NCBI GenBank assembly: GCA_029207755.1
Contig: JARCOQ010000002.1
Coordinates: 116,578,583-116,642,582 of the forward strand
From: Chamaea fasciata
Taxonomy: Eukaryota > Chordata > Aves > Passeriformes > Sylviidae
Direction: 5' to 3'
DNA: 64,000 bases
Positions 11,016 through 18,320 of this stretch are shown one piece after another (within the stretch, counting starts at the first letter, position 1; each line of letters opens with the position of its first letter). The position numbers and the translations under genes are program-made. The notes below the pieces were generated by a model. That model worked only from the letters and a program-made list of their open reading frames with translations, was not told where the DNA came from and ran no database searches.

Positions 11016-11829
11016 AGGGGAGAGGCTGTCCTGGGCACAACGACCACCAAAAGAAGAGTTCTGGATTCTCAGGAGGGAGGGAGCACAAATGGAGAGGGAT
11101 GGCCATGGGAAGAAGGGGCAGCAAAGCAGGAGGTGACAAGGATGTCCTCAAGTCCTGCAGGGGGAAAATGAGAAGGGACAAAGCCCCACTAGAACTTCAT
11201 GTGGCTACGGCTGCCAAAGACAGGGAAACTTACTTTCACAAAGAACACCCATGGGTTCGGTTTGATTGGGGGGCTTTTTTTGTTTGGTTGGTTTTTTTTT
11301 GTTGTTTATTTTTTCATTGCTGAAAGGAAACGTTGAGTCAAAGAATGAGGAAAACTCTGAGGTGCTAAGGGACCAGCTCTGGGAGGGTCAGGTCCTGCCT
11401 GACCGAGGCTCCCCGTCCAGGCAGGAGGCGGCTGGGCCGGCGGGAGCTGTGGCTGTGGCTGTGGCTGTGGCTGTGGCTGTGGCCGGCACAGCTCCGGCTG
11501 CTCGCCACGGGATCCTTTCGCTGCTGTGGCTCCGGCAGCGCCGGCGGCAGCAGCCCGGGGGGAGGCGGCGGCTGCACCAGGCTGCCAGGCAGCCCCCGAG
11601 CCGGGCACGGAGCCCGCCCAGGGCCCCCCAGCGGCCCCGGCTCCGCGGGCACCTCTGCCCGGGCCGCCCGGCAGCCCCTCGGCTCCCTCGGCCACCGGAC
11701 GAGCTGTGCCTCCAGCTCCTGGCGGTGCTCCTCGAAGAGCGCCCGGGAGTCCTGGAAGCTCCGGATGAACCTCGGGAAACGCCTCCTCCCGGAGCTCGTG
11801 GAACCGACTGAGGACCTGCCACGGGGGGC
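11016..11829 (-). repeat. Left arm of large imperfect inverted repeat
   Basis: The reverse complement of this block matches 12472-13873 over its length, apart from about 595 bp present only in the right arm (12,678-13,272). Outer matching text is 'ggggagaggctgtcctgggc' here against 'ggggagaggttgtcctgggc' on the minus strand of the right arm; inner matching text is 'cgtggcaggtcctcagtc'. Many substitutions and small length changes separate the arms, for example about seven against four units of a GGCTGT-type hexamer (11447-11482 and 13417-13440). The arms are therefore diverged, not identical. Confidence 0.9.
11305..11829 (-). pseudogene. Inverted, deleted copy of the gene at 12,464-13,498
   Basis: Read on the minus strand, this keeps the same opening protein text as the right-hand copy ([26 protein letters not shown]). 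It then loses the whole acidic and EPCR/EPCP middle, and the deletion is not a multiple of three. The downstream part ([19 protein letters not shown]) is therefore in another frame. The copy starts inside exon 2, so it lacks the splice acceptor, the start codon at the position of 12,464, exon 1 and a promoter. It still carries the AATAAA (TTTATT at 11305-11310 on +). I read it as a non-coding inverted partial duplicate; antisense transcription from the spacer remains possible. Confidence 0.65.
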
Positions 11830-11993
11830 TGCAGCTGCCCAGCCCCCAGCCGTGTGCTCCTGGGGGGCCCCATGGCTCGGAGAGCCTGGCACGTGGCCGT
11901 GTCCCCTTTGGCACGGGGCACCCAGATGACACCCAGGGGTCTCTGCCTGTCCTGTGATATCACACAGGGGGCTCTCACTGCTGTCACCTGGGG

Positions 11994-12001
11994 TATAAAA
12001 G
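11994..12001 (+). promoter_or_regulatory. TATA box in the spacer of the inverted repeat
   Basis: TATAAAAG at 11994-12001 lies about 130 bp before the ATG at 12132. The perfect 12-bp palindrome TGTGATATCACA lies just upstream, near 11953-11964. The same TATAAAAG precedes the third family copy at 14163, which supports a real promoter. Confidence 0.6.
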
Positions 12002-12131
12002 GGACCATGGGACACACACTGGCATCACCAGGGCCTCTGCCACCCTGGCAGGGTCAGGGCCCCTTCACTGGGGCCCCACGAGTCGCTGGGGAACCTCTTC
12101 AACGGCCCGTGCCGGGGACAGGGACGGTGCC

Positions 12132-12251
12132 ATGGTGCTCCTCGACACGTTCACCCCGGGTGAACTGGTGGCGATCACAGTGGCGATGCTGCAGCTCATC
12201 CTGATCTCTGTCGTGCTACGGGACAAGCGTCTATGGGCAAGTGGCCTCTGA
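12132..12251 (+). CDS. Small membrane-anchor-like first exon or 39-residue ORF
   Basis: The ATG at 12132 opens a 39-codon frame ending at TGA 12249-12251. Residues 11-28 (ELVAITVAMLQLILISVV) form a clear hydrophobic segment, followed by the positively charged RDKR. This looks like a signal anchor or single transmembrane helix. It sits just after a TATA box and just before a good splice acceptor (TTCTTGCAG ending at 12373), so it may be exon 1 of the gene continuing at 12374. The likely donor (GT at 12241) would join in the phase that does not give the long frame favoured for exon 2; donors in the right phase (GT at 12210 or 12213) are poor. Whether it is exon 1, an upstream ORF or a separate micropeptide is open. 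No homologue is recognised. Confidence 0.4.
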   Translation: MVLLDTFTPGELVAITVAMLQLILISVVLRDKRLWASGL

Positions 12252-12463
12252 TCTGCTGTGTGGGCTGGGCCGGGCCGTGTGGGTTTGGGGTGTGTTGGTG
12301 TGACACGTGTGGCAGGACAGTGTGCAGCGTTCTGGGGAGCTGCTCTTGTCTCACCCATTTGTGGTTCTTGCAGAGGATCCGTGTGGACTCAAAGCATCCA
12401 AGCGCAGCGAGAGGCCGGCTGGGTGTGCAGAGCAACGTGGACAGGACCCGGAGATCAGCAGGC

Positions 12464-13498
12464 ATGGAACCGCCCCGTGGCAGGTCCTCAGTCAGTTCCA
12501 CGAGCTCCGGGAGGAGGCGTTTCCCGAGGTTCATCCGGAGCTGCCAGGACTCCCGGGCGCTCTTCGAGGAGCATCGCAAGGAGCTGGAGGCGCAGCTCGC
12601 CCGGCGGCCGAGGGAGCCGAGGGGCTGCGGGGCGGCCCGGGCGGAGGTGCCCGCGGAGCCGGGGCCGCTGGCGGGCCAAGAGTCCCCGCCGGGCTCCGGG
12701 GAGGAGCGGCCCGAGGCGGGCGCGGCCCGGGAGGACGAAGGCGCGGCCGCGGGCCGGGCCGGCGGCGGCTCCCCGGGGCCGGAGCAGGGCAGCGGCCGCA
12801 CCGCCGCGGCCTGGGTCATCCCCGGCGACGTGCTGGTGGCCGAGGGCTCGGCGGGCAGCGGCAGCAGCAGCAGCAGCTCGCTGGGGCCGGCGTTCGGCAT
12901 CCCGAGCGCTGACCCGTGGTGGGGCCCGGTGCTGCCGCCGGCCCCGCGGCCGCAGGCGCTGCCCGCGGGCCGGGAGCCGTGCCCGGAGCCGTGCCGGGAG
13001 CCGTGCCGGGAGCCGTGCCGGGAGCCGTGCCGGGAGCCGTGCCCGGAGCCGTGCCGGGAGCCGTGCCCGGAGCCGTGCCGGGAGCCGTGCCGGGAGCCGT
13101 GCCCGGAGCCGTGCCGGGAGCCGTGCCGGGAGCCGTGCCCGGAGCCGTGCCGGGAGCCGTGCCGGGAGCCGTGCCGGGAGCCGTGCCCGGAGCCGTGCCG
13201 GGAGCCGTGCCCGGAGCCGTGCCGGGAGCCGTGCCCGGAGCCGTGCCGGGAGCCGTGCCCGGAGCCGTGCCCGGCCCTGGGCGGGCTCCGTGCCCGGCTC
13301 GGGGGCTGCCTGGCAGCCTGGTGCAGCCGCCGCCTCCCCCCGGGCTGCTGCCGCCGGCGCTGCCGGAGCCACAGCAGCGAAAGGATCCCGTGGCGAGCAG
13401 CCGGAGCTGTGCCGGCCACAGCCACAGCCACAGCCACAGCCCCCGCCAGCCCAGCCGCCTCCTGCCTGGACGGGGAGCCTCGGTCAGGCAGGACCTGA
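12464..13498 (+). CDS. Uncharacterised Pro/Cys/Arg-rich repeat protein (exon 2 of a TATA-driven gene)
   Basis: I do not recognise this gene. From ATG 12464 the frame gives 344 residues; it is open back to an acceptor at 12373, so the true N-terminus may come from exon 1. In order it shows: a Ser/Arg start; a helical, charged block (RFIRS...[14 protein letters not shown]) shared with the two other copies; an acidic Gly/Ala/Glu-rich region; a poly-Ser run; a segment ending DPWWGPVL; about 25 four-residue units EPCR or EPCP; then a Cys/Arg-rich tail ([14 protein letters not shown]). AATAAA follows 76 bp after the stop. The 12-bp repeat keeps every frame open, so length alone is weak evidence. 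The frame is chosen because the third copy conserves it (LLEEHPRRVEAQL, EVPPEPG, GSGEERPQAG). An alternative frame ([20 protein letters not shown]) is also open in both arms. Confidence 0.5.
   Translation: MEPPRGRSSVSSTSSGRRRFPRFIRSCQDSRALFEEHRKELEAQLARRPREPRGCGAARAEVPAEPGPLAGQESPPGSGEERPEAGAAREDEGAAAGRAGGGSPGPEQGSGRTAAAWVIPGDVLVAEGSAGSGSSSSSSLGPAFGIPSADPWWGPVLPPAPRPQALPAGREPCPEPCREPCREPCREPCREPCPEPCREPCPEPCREPCREPCPEPCREPCREPCPEPCREPCREPCREPCPEPCREPCPEPCREPCPEPCREPCPEPCPALGGLRARLGGCLAAWCSRRLPPGCCRRRCRSHSSERIPWRAAGAVPATATATATAPASPAASCLDGEPRSGRT
12970..13277. repeat. 12-bp coding minisatellite (EPCR/EPCP units)
   Basis: Twenty-five or so tandem copies of GGAGCCGTGCCG or GGAGCCGTGCCC. Because 12 is a multiple of three the array keeps frame, encoding Glu-Pro-Cys-Arg or Glu-Pro-Cys-Pro. 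The two unit types are irregularly interspersed. The array is absent from the left arm. Confidence 0.92.
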
Positions 13499-13573
13499 CC
13501 CTCCCAGAGCTGGTCCCTTAGCACCTCAGTTTTCCTCATTCTTTGACTCAACGTTTCCTCTCACCAATGAAAA

Positions 13574-13579
13574 AATAAA
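13574..13579 (+). promoter_or_regulatory. Polyadenylation signal of the 12.1-13.5 kb gene
   Basis: AATAAA lies 76 bp after the stop codon at 13496-13498. It is mirrored in the left arm at 11305-11310 on the other strand. Confidence 0.55.
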
Positions 13580-14004
13580 CAACAAAAACCAAACAAAAAA
13601 AGCCCCCCAACCAAACCGAACCCATGGGTGTTCTTTGTGAAAGTAAGTTTCCCTGTCTTTGGCAGCCGTAGCCACATGAAGTTCTAGTGGGGCTTTGTCC
13701 CTTCTCCCTTTCCCCTTGCAGGACTTGAGGACATCCTTGTCACCTCCTGCTTTGCTGCCCCTTCTTCCATGGGCCATCCCTCTCCCTTCCTGCTGCCTCC
13801 CTCCTTGCCTCCCTGGGAATCCAAAACTCCTCCTTTGATGGTCGCTGTGCCCAGGACAACCTCTCCCCATCACATCACTTCTTTCTCTTGTTTTTATTTT
13901 GCCTTCCAATTTTTGTAATTCCCTTCTATTATCTCAGGAGTTTCTTACAGTCCTGTGCCCAAGGCAGCGAGGGCTCTCCCGTGGGCTCCTGGGTGTCACA
14001 AAGG

Positions 14005-14150
14005 GATTCCCGACTGCCCCACACTGTCACAAAGAGGGCTCTGGCTGCCCCACGCTGTCACAAAGAGGGTTCTGGCTGCCCCACACTGTCACAAAGAGGG
14101 CTCTGGCTGCCCCACGCTGTCACAAAGAGGGCTCTGGCTGCCCCATGATG
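14005..14150. repeat. 31-bp tandem repeat directly upstream of a TATA box
   Basis: Five units built on 'ctctggctgccccacgctg' plus 'tcacaaagaggg'; the exact 31-bp spacing shows at 14041 and 14072. The first and last units are degenerate; the last ends as ATGATGTCAGTG, about 10 bp before TATAAAAG. Confidence 0.9.
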
Positions 14151-14162
14151 TCAGTGCCAGGA

Positions 14163-14170
14163 TATAAAAG
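14163..14170 (+). promoter_or_regulatory. TATA box of the third family copy
   Basis: TATAAAAG at 14163-14170 is the same octamer as at 11994. The downstream leaders are similar ('cccctcactgggacccca' here, 'ccccttcactggggcccca' near 12060), which indicates duplication of promoter plus leader. Confidence 0.55.
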
Positions 14171-14212
14171 CGGCCCCCCAGGAGCAGACAGTGCTGGGCA
14201 CAACAGCCTCTC

Positions 14213-14929
14213 TTGGCAGACAACAGCCTCAGCCTCTGCCAACCCACCAGGGTTGGATTCCCCTCACTGGGACCCCAAATTCAGGCCGGTGACCTGGAGC
14301 TCCAGGGATGGTACCATAGGGCGCCCCAAGACCTTCACCCGCGGTTCAGCCAAACCTCCCAGGGCCTCCTCGAGGAGCACCCCAGGAGGGTGGAGGCACA
14401 GCTGTCCCAGTGGCCGAGGATGCCGAGGGGCCGCGGGGCAGCCCAGGCTGAGGTGCCCCCGGAGCCGGGGCTGCTGGGGAGCCACGGTTCCCCTCAGGGC
14501 TCCGGGGAGGAGCGACCCCAGGCGGGCATGGACAGCACGGCCAAAAGGGACACAAGGCACAAGAGACGAGGAACCAGAAGCTTCCTGAAGCTTCAACGAG
14601 AAAGCAGCTCCACGACCATCGCCCGGTTCCTCCCCCCTGGAGAAGTGCAGACCTTTGGCTCCACGGCACCGAGGAGCAGCATCAGCTCGCCGGGGCGGGA
14701 CAGGGCTGCCAGCGCTGCTCGGGGCAGGGCGTCCCAGTCAGCGCCCCGGCGCCGGCAGCGGGTGCCCGAGGCCGGGGAGCACGGCAGGGACGTGGGATGT
14801 GGCTTCCTGCAGCTCTGCTCCTCCCTGAGGCGAGTGGTGGTGGGCTGGTGGACACGACACAGGCAGCGCCGCCCCAGCCGCCACGTGCACTTTGCCGACC
14901 CGCTGGTGTCAGTGAGGTACATCGACTAG
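14213..14929 (+). CDS. Uncharacterised family member with a PP1-type docking motif
   Basis: This is a paralogue of the gene at 12.1-13.5 kb. The frame is open for 239 codons to TAG 14927-14929, but its only upstream start-like codon is TTG; the first ATG in frame is 14420, giving 169 residues. The position that aligns with ATG 12132 reads ATA here, and the hydrophobic anchor and intron are missing. Shared blocks are LLEEHPRRVEAQL, AEVPPEPGLLG and GSGEERPQAG. The C-terminus is basic, with SLRRVVVGWWTRHRQRRPSR followed by HVHFADPLVSVRYID. RHVHF fits the RVxF docking consensus of protein phosphatase 1, and the following VSVRYI resembles the hydrophobic second site seen in PPP1R15-type regulators. 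No AATAAA is obvious within 100 bp. It may be an active gene with an unseen first exon or start, or a decaying copy. Confidence 0.45.
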   Translation: MADNSLSLCQPTRVGFPSLGPQIQAGDLELQGWYHRAPQDLHPRFSQTSQGLLEEHPRRVEAQLSQWPRMPRGRGAAQAEVPPEPGLLGSHGSPQGSGEERPQAGMDSTAKRDTRHKRRGTRSFLKLQRESSSTTIARFLPPGEVQTFGSTAPRSSISSPGRDRAASAARGRASQSAPRRRQRVPEAGEHGRDVGCGFLQLCSSLRRVVVGWWTRHRQRRPSRHVHFADPLVSVRYID

Positions 14930-15025
14930 AGGGCTGTGAGATCCCTCCGCAAGGCCCTTGGAATTCATTTCTAATGGATAAATGAGCAAACCCCACGAGT
15001 TTCTTGCTTTTATCCTTTCAATTCT

Positions 15026-15042
15026 CCCCCCCCCCCCCCCCC
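15026..15042. repeat. Poly-C run
   Basis: Seventeen consecutive C residues, immediately before a short CR1 tail. Confidence 0.95.
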
Positions 15043-15057
15043 TTCCGTCTCTAGAGG

Positions 15058-15150
15058 GATGTGGGAAGGTGTCCCTGCCCATGGGATTGGAATGAAAGGA
15101 CTTTTAAAGTCCCTCCCGACCCAAACCACTCCTTGATTACAGTGAGCGAT
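15058..15150 (+). mobile_element. Short CR1 tail
   Basis: The stretch from 'gggaaggtgtccctgcccatg' (15063) to 'tcccgacccaaacc' is the last part of a CR1 3' end. Confidence 0.7.
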
Positions 15151-15640
15151 GCCACACTGCTTGTTCTGGAAGCTCTAAGTCATGAGTTCCTTGTGGGGCG
15201 GGAGTTGGTCACCTGTGACACTCCCCAGGGGAGCTGTGCCATCATTCGTGTGCCAGCTCTTGGTGTGGAGAGAGTGCTGTGCTGAGAGCTGCACCAAAAC
15301 CTGCAGCTGGTTTCCTGCGCCATCCAGGAGCTCCGGGCTGTGCCAGACACCAGCCCGGTGTCTCTGCTGGCCGTGGCTCTCCGGATGTCACCGCAGCTGA
15401 CACTGAGCAGGGACAGATTCCCCACACAGCCCAGCTCTCCCCACCTCCCACCGGACGCAGGAGCTTAAAGGTAACGAAGAGAAGCAGACTGATGGTGTTC
15501 TGTGCTGTGCCAGCAGGAGAACCTGGGGTTCTCCCCGGGGTTCTGTGCATGCCAGGCCAGCGGGGCAGTTCCTCAGTTCTCACCTGCCAGCTGGAGCTGC
15601 TGATCCCCCAAGACAGGAGAGGGACTGGGGCCAGACTGGT
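15151..15640. other. Intergenic, nothing assigned
   Basis: GC-rich unique-looking sequence. Short frames exist but show no protein family features. Confidence 0.4.
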
Positions 15641-15641
15641 A

Positions 15642-15935
15642 CAGAATCACAGAACCCCTGGATTTGGAAAGGACTTCTTAAATCCCATCCAGTGCCACCC
15701 CTGCCATGGCAGGGACACCTCCCACTGTCCCCAGTGTCCAGCCTGGCCTTGGGCACTGCCAGGGATCCAGGGGCAGCCACAGCTGCTCTGGGAATTCCAT
15801 CCCCACCCTGCCAGGGAACAATTCCTGCCGAGGATCCCACCCAGCCCTGCCCTCTGGCACTGGGAAGCCATTCCCCCTTGTCCCATCTCTGCACCCCTTA
15901 TCCAAAGTCTCTTGCAGGCCCCAAAATGCCACCTG
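15642..15935 (-). mobile_element. CR1 LINE 3' fragment
   Basis: It opens with the CR1 terminus 'agaatcacagaacccctgga' and continues through 'ccactgtccccagtgtccag' to the degraded 'ccttgtcccatctctgcacc'. Confidence 0.88.
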
Positions 15936-16735
15936 TAACAGGTCCATGAAGCTGAGCCGGTGCACAGCTGAGGCAGCAGCTGGATTTCCCATCCCATCAA
16001 CTTTTCCTCTTTATTCCTTTTCCAACACACTGACCACTCCCTCAGGCGGCCTCTGAGGCAAGTCCACAACAATAAATACAGCTGACAACCGACCACATCC
16101 TCTCATCAACAACCTGTTTGACTTTTGGGGAAGCCGACTGCCAATTATCTGGTCAATCCAAAAGCCCTGGAAGGGCAGGAGCAGCTCAGGGGTTGCAGGT
16201 GCATCTCTGTGTCCCCTCAGGCCCTGAGCTGGCCCCGTGTCCCTGCAGGGCTGTGCAGGGCTGCCAGGTGGCAGGGGAAGGACAGAGGACAGGGAGCTGC
16301 CAAGTGTCCAGGCACAGCCAGGTTTTGTTTGGGGGCCTCGGGGTGCCCAGCGGGAGCTGGGACCCGCCCAGGTGGGCAGCCCGGGCTCTGAAAAGCCGAG
16401 AAAGGGAAAACGCTGCGGACACAGCAAGGATCTGCAGATAACAGCAAGGAATTGGCACCAGAAGAGGATTCCCAATGCTGCGGGAGGGATTTATCTTTTA
16501 TCTGAACAAAACAGACGGAGAGCAGAGCTGGGGTGGGGGAGCCCTCGCAAGTTCTGCTTTGCCAAAACCTCCCTCCCTCAGACCCCCCCGTACTGGGGAC
16601 ACCAGGCAGTGACGCCCAAATGTGCCCAGTCCCAAAGTCACCTGCCCGGTGGGGGGGACACAGGAACCCCGGCCCCTGTCCTTGTCCTGAGCTCACAAAC
16701 CCCAGTGCCTGTCCTTGTCCCCAGGCTCTGTTCTG
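15936..16735. other. Intergenic, nothing assigned
   Basis: No gene, CR1 or tandem repeat is recognised. The first frame of the adjoining minisatellite runs back into this region but has no protein-like content here. Confidence 0.4.
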
Positions 16736-16737
16736 CT

Positions 16738-18135
16738 CCCAGCCCTGGCCCCGGTGCCGGTTCTGTTCCCAGCGCTGGCCCCGGTCCCGGTTCTGTTCCC
16801 AGCCCTGACCCCGGTCCCGGTCCTGTTCCCAGCCCTGGCCCCGGTCCCGGTTCTGTTCCCAGCGCTGACCCCGGTCCCGGTTCTGTTCCCAGCGCTGGCC
16901 CCGGTCCCGGTTCTGTTCCCAGCGCTGGCCCCGGTCCCGGTTCTGTTCCCAGCGCTGACCCCGGTCCCGGTTCTGTTCCCAGCCCTGACCCCGGTTCTGT
17001 TCCCAGCGCTGACCCCGGTCCCGGTTCTGTTCCCAGCCCTGACCCCGGTCCCGGTTCTGTTCCCAGCGCTGACCCCGGTCCCGGTTCTGTTCCCAGCGCT
17101 GACCCCGGTCCCGGTTCTGTTCCCAGCCCTGGCCCCGGTCCCGGTTCTGTTCCCAGCCCTGACCCCGGTTCTGTTCCCAGCCCTGACCCCGGTCCCGGTT
17201 CTGTTCCCAGCGCTGACCCCGGTCCCGGTTCTGTTCCCAGCCCTGGCCCCGGTCCCGGTTCTGTTCCCAGCCCTGACCCCGGTCCCGGTTCTGTTCCCAG
17301 CGCTGACCCCGGTCCCGGTTCTGTTCCCAGCCCTGACCCCGGTTCTGTTCCCAGCGCTGACCCCGGTCCCGGTTCTGTTCCCAGCCCTGACCCCGGTCCC
17401 GGTTCTGTTCCCAGCGCTGACCCCGGTCCCGGTTCTGTTCCCAGCCCTGGCCCCGGTCCCGGTTCTGTTCCCAGCGCTGACCCTGGTCCCGGTTCTGTTC
17501 CCAGCGCTGACCCCGGTCCCGGTTCTGTTCCCAGCGCTGACCCCGGTGCCGGTTCTGTTCCCAGCCCTGGCCCCGGTCCCGGTTCTGTTCCCAGCGCTGA
17601 CCCCGGTCCCGGTTCTGTTCCCAGCGCTGACCCCGGTCCCGGTTCTGTTCCCAGCCCTGGCCCCGGTCCCGGTTCTGTTCCCAGCCCTGACCCCGGTCCC
17701 GGTTCTGTTCCCAGCCCTGACCCCGGTTCTGTTCCCAGCGCTGACCCCGGTCCCGGTTCTGTTCCCAGCCCTGACCCCGGTCCCGGTTCTGTTCCCAGCC
17801 CTGATCCCGGTCCCGGTTCTGTTCCCAGCGCTGACCCCGGTCCCGGTTCTGTTCCCAGCCCTGACCCCGGTCCCGGTTCTGTTCCCAGCGCTGACCCCGG
17901 TCCCGGTTCTGTTCCCAGCGCTGACCCCGGTCCCGGTTCTGTTCCCAGCGCTGACCCCGGTCCCGGTTCTGTTCCCAGCCCTGACCCCGGTTCTGTTCCC
18001 AGCCCTGACCCCGGTCCCGGTTCTGTTCCCAGCCCTGACCCCGGTCCCGGTTCTGTTCCCAGCGCTGACCCCGGTCCCGGTTCTGTTCCCAGCGCTGACC
18101 CCGGTCCCGGTTCTGTTCCCAGCGCTGACCCCGTA
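16738..18135. repeat. 30-bp minisatellite, about 47 units
   Basis: The unit is 'ccccggtcccggttctgttc' followed by 'ccagcgctga' or 'ccagccctga/ctgg'. About five units are 24 bp, lacking one CCGGTC-type hexamer. Because all units are multiples of three, two plus-strand frames stay open: one reads PVPVLFPALT, the other GPGSVPSADP. Neither has a credible start, splice context or flanking domain, so this is treated as non-coding. Confidence 0.95.
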
Positions 18136-18185
18136 CCCGGGGGTGTCGCGGGTCCTGCAGTTCCGCGCGGGGCCGCCGGGGGGCG

Positions 18186-18320
18186 CTGCGCCTCCTTTTC
18201 TCCAGCCTCAGCCCCTTTCCAGCTCCATCAGGAATTCTCCAGCCCCTTCCCGGCTCCCTGCCCTGCCCTGGACACGCTCCAGCCCCTCCAGGGCTGTCCT
18301 GCAGGGGCCAGAACCCGACA
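18186..18320 (-). mobile_element. CR1 LINE fragment abutting the minisatellite
   Basis: It contains 'cctccttttctccagcctca', 'ctggacacgctccagcccct' and 'ccagggctgtcctgcagggg'. The same text occurs in reverse at 39,130-39,260. Confidence 0.7.

Larger units (their letters stand above)
12472..13873 (+). repeat. Right arm of large imperfect inverted repeat
   Basis: This partner of 11016-11829 lies across a spacer of about 640 bp (11,830-12,471) that holds the TATA box and the putative exon 1. The arm includes most of exon 2, the polyadenylation signal and about 290 bp of 3' flank. The flank carries the 'cccatgggtgttctttgtga' block that mirrors 11239-11258. Confidence 0.9.

Noticed and set aside
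8828..11323. 831-codon frame reading through CHRNA10 exons and introns
   Set aside because: The conserved protein is obtained only by splicing; the long frame crosses introns and changes to non-homologous text after exon 4.
12196..13551. 451-codon minus-strand frame rich in GHGSRHGS
   Set aside because: Antisense translation of the 12-bp coding repeat, with no start context or homology.
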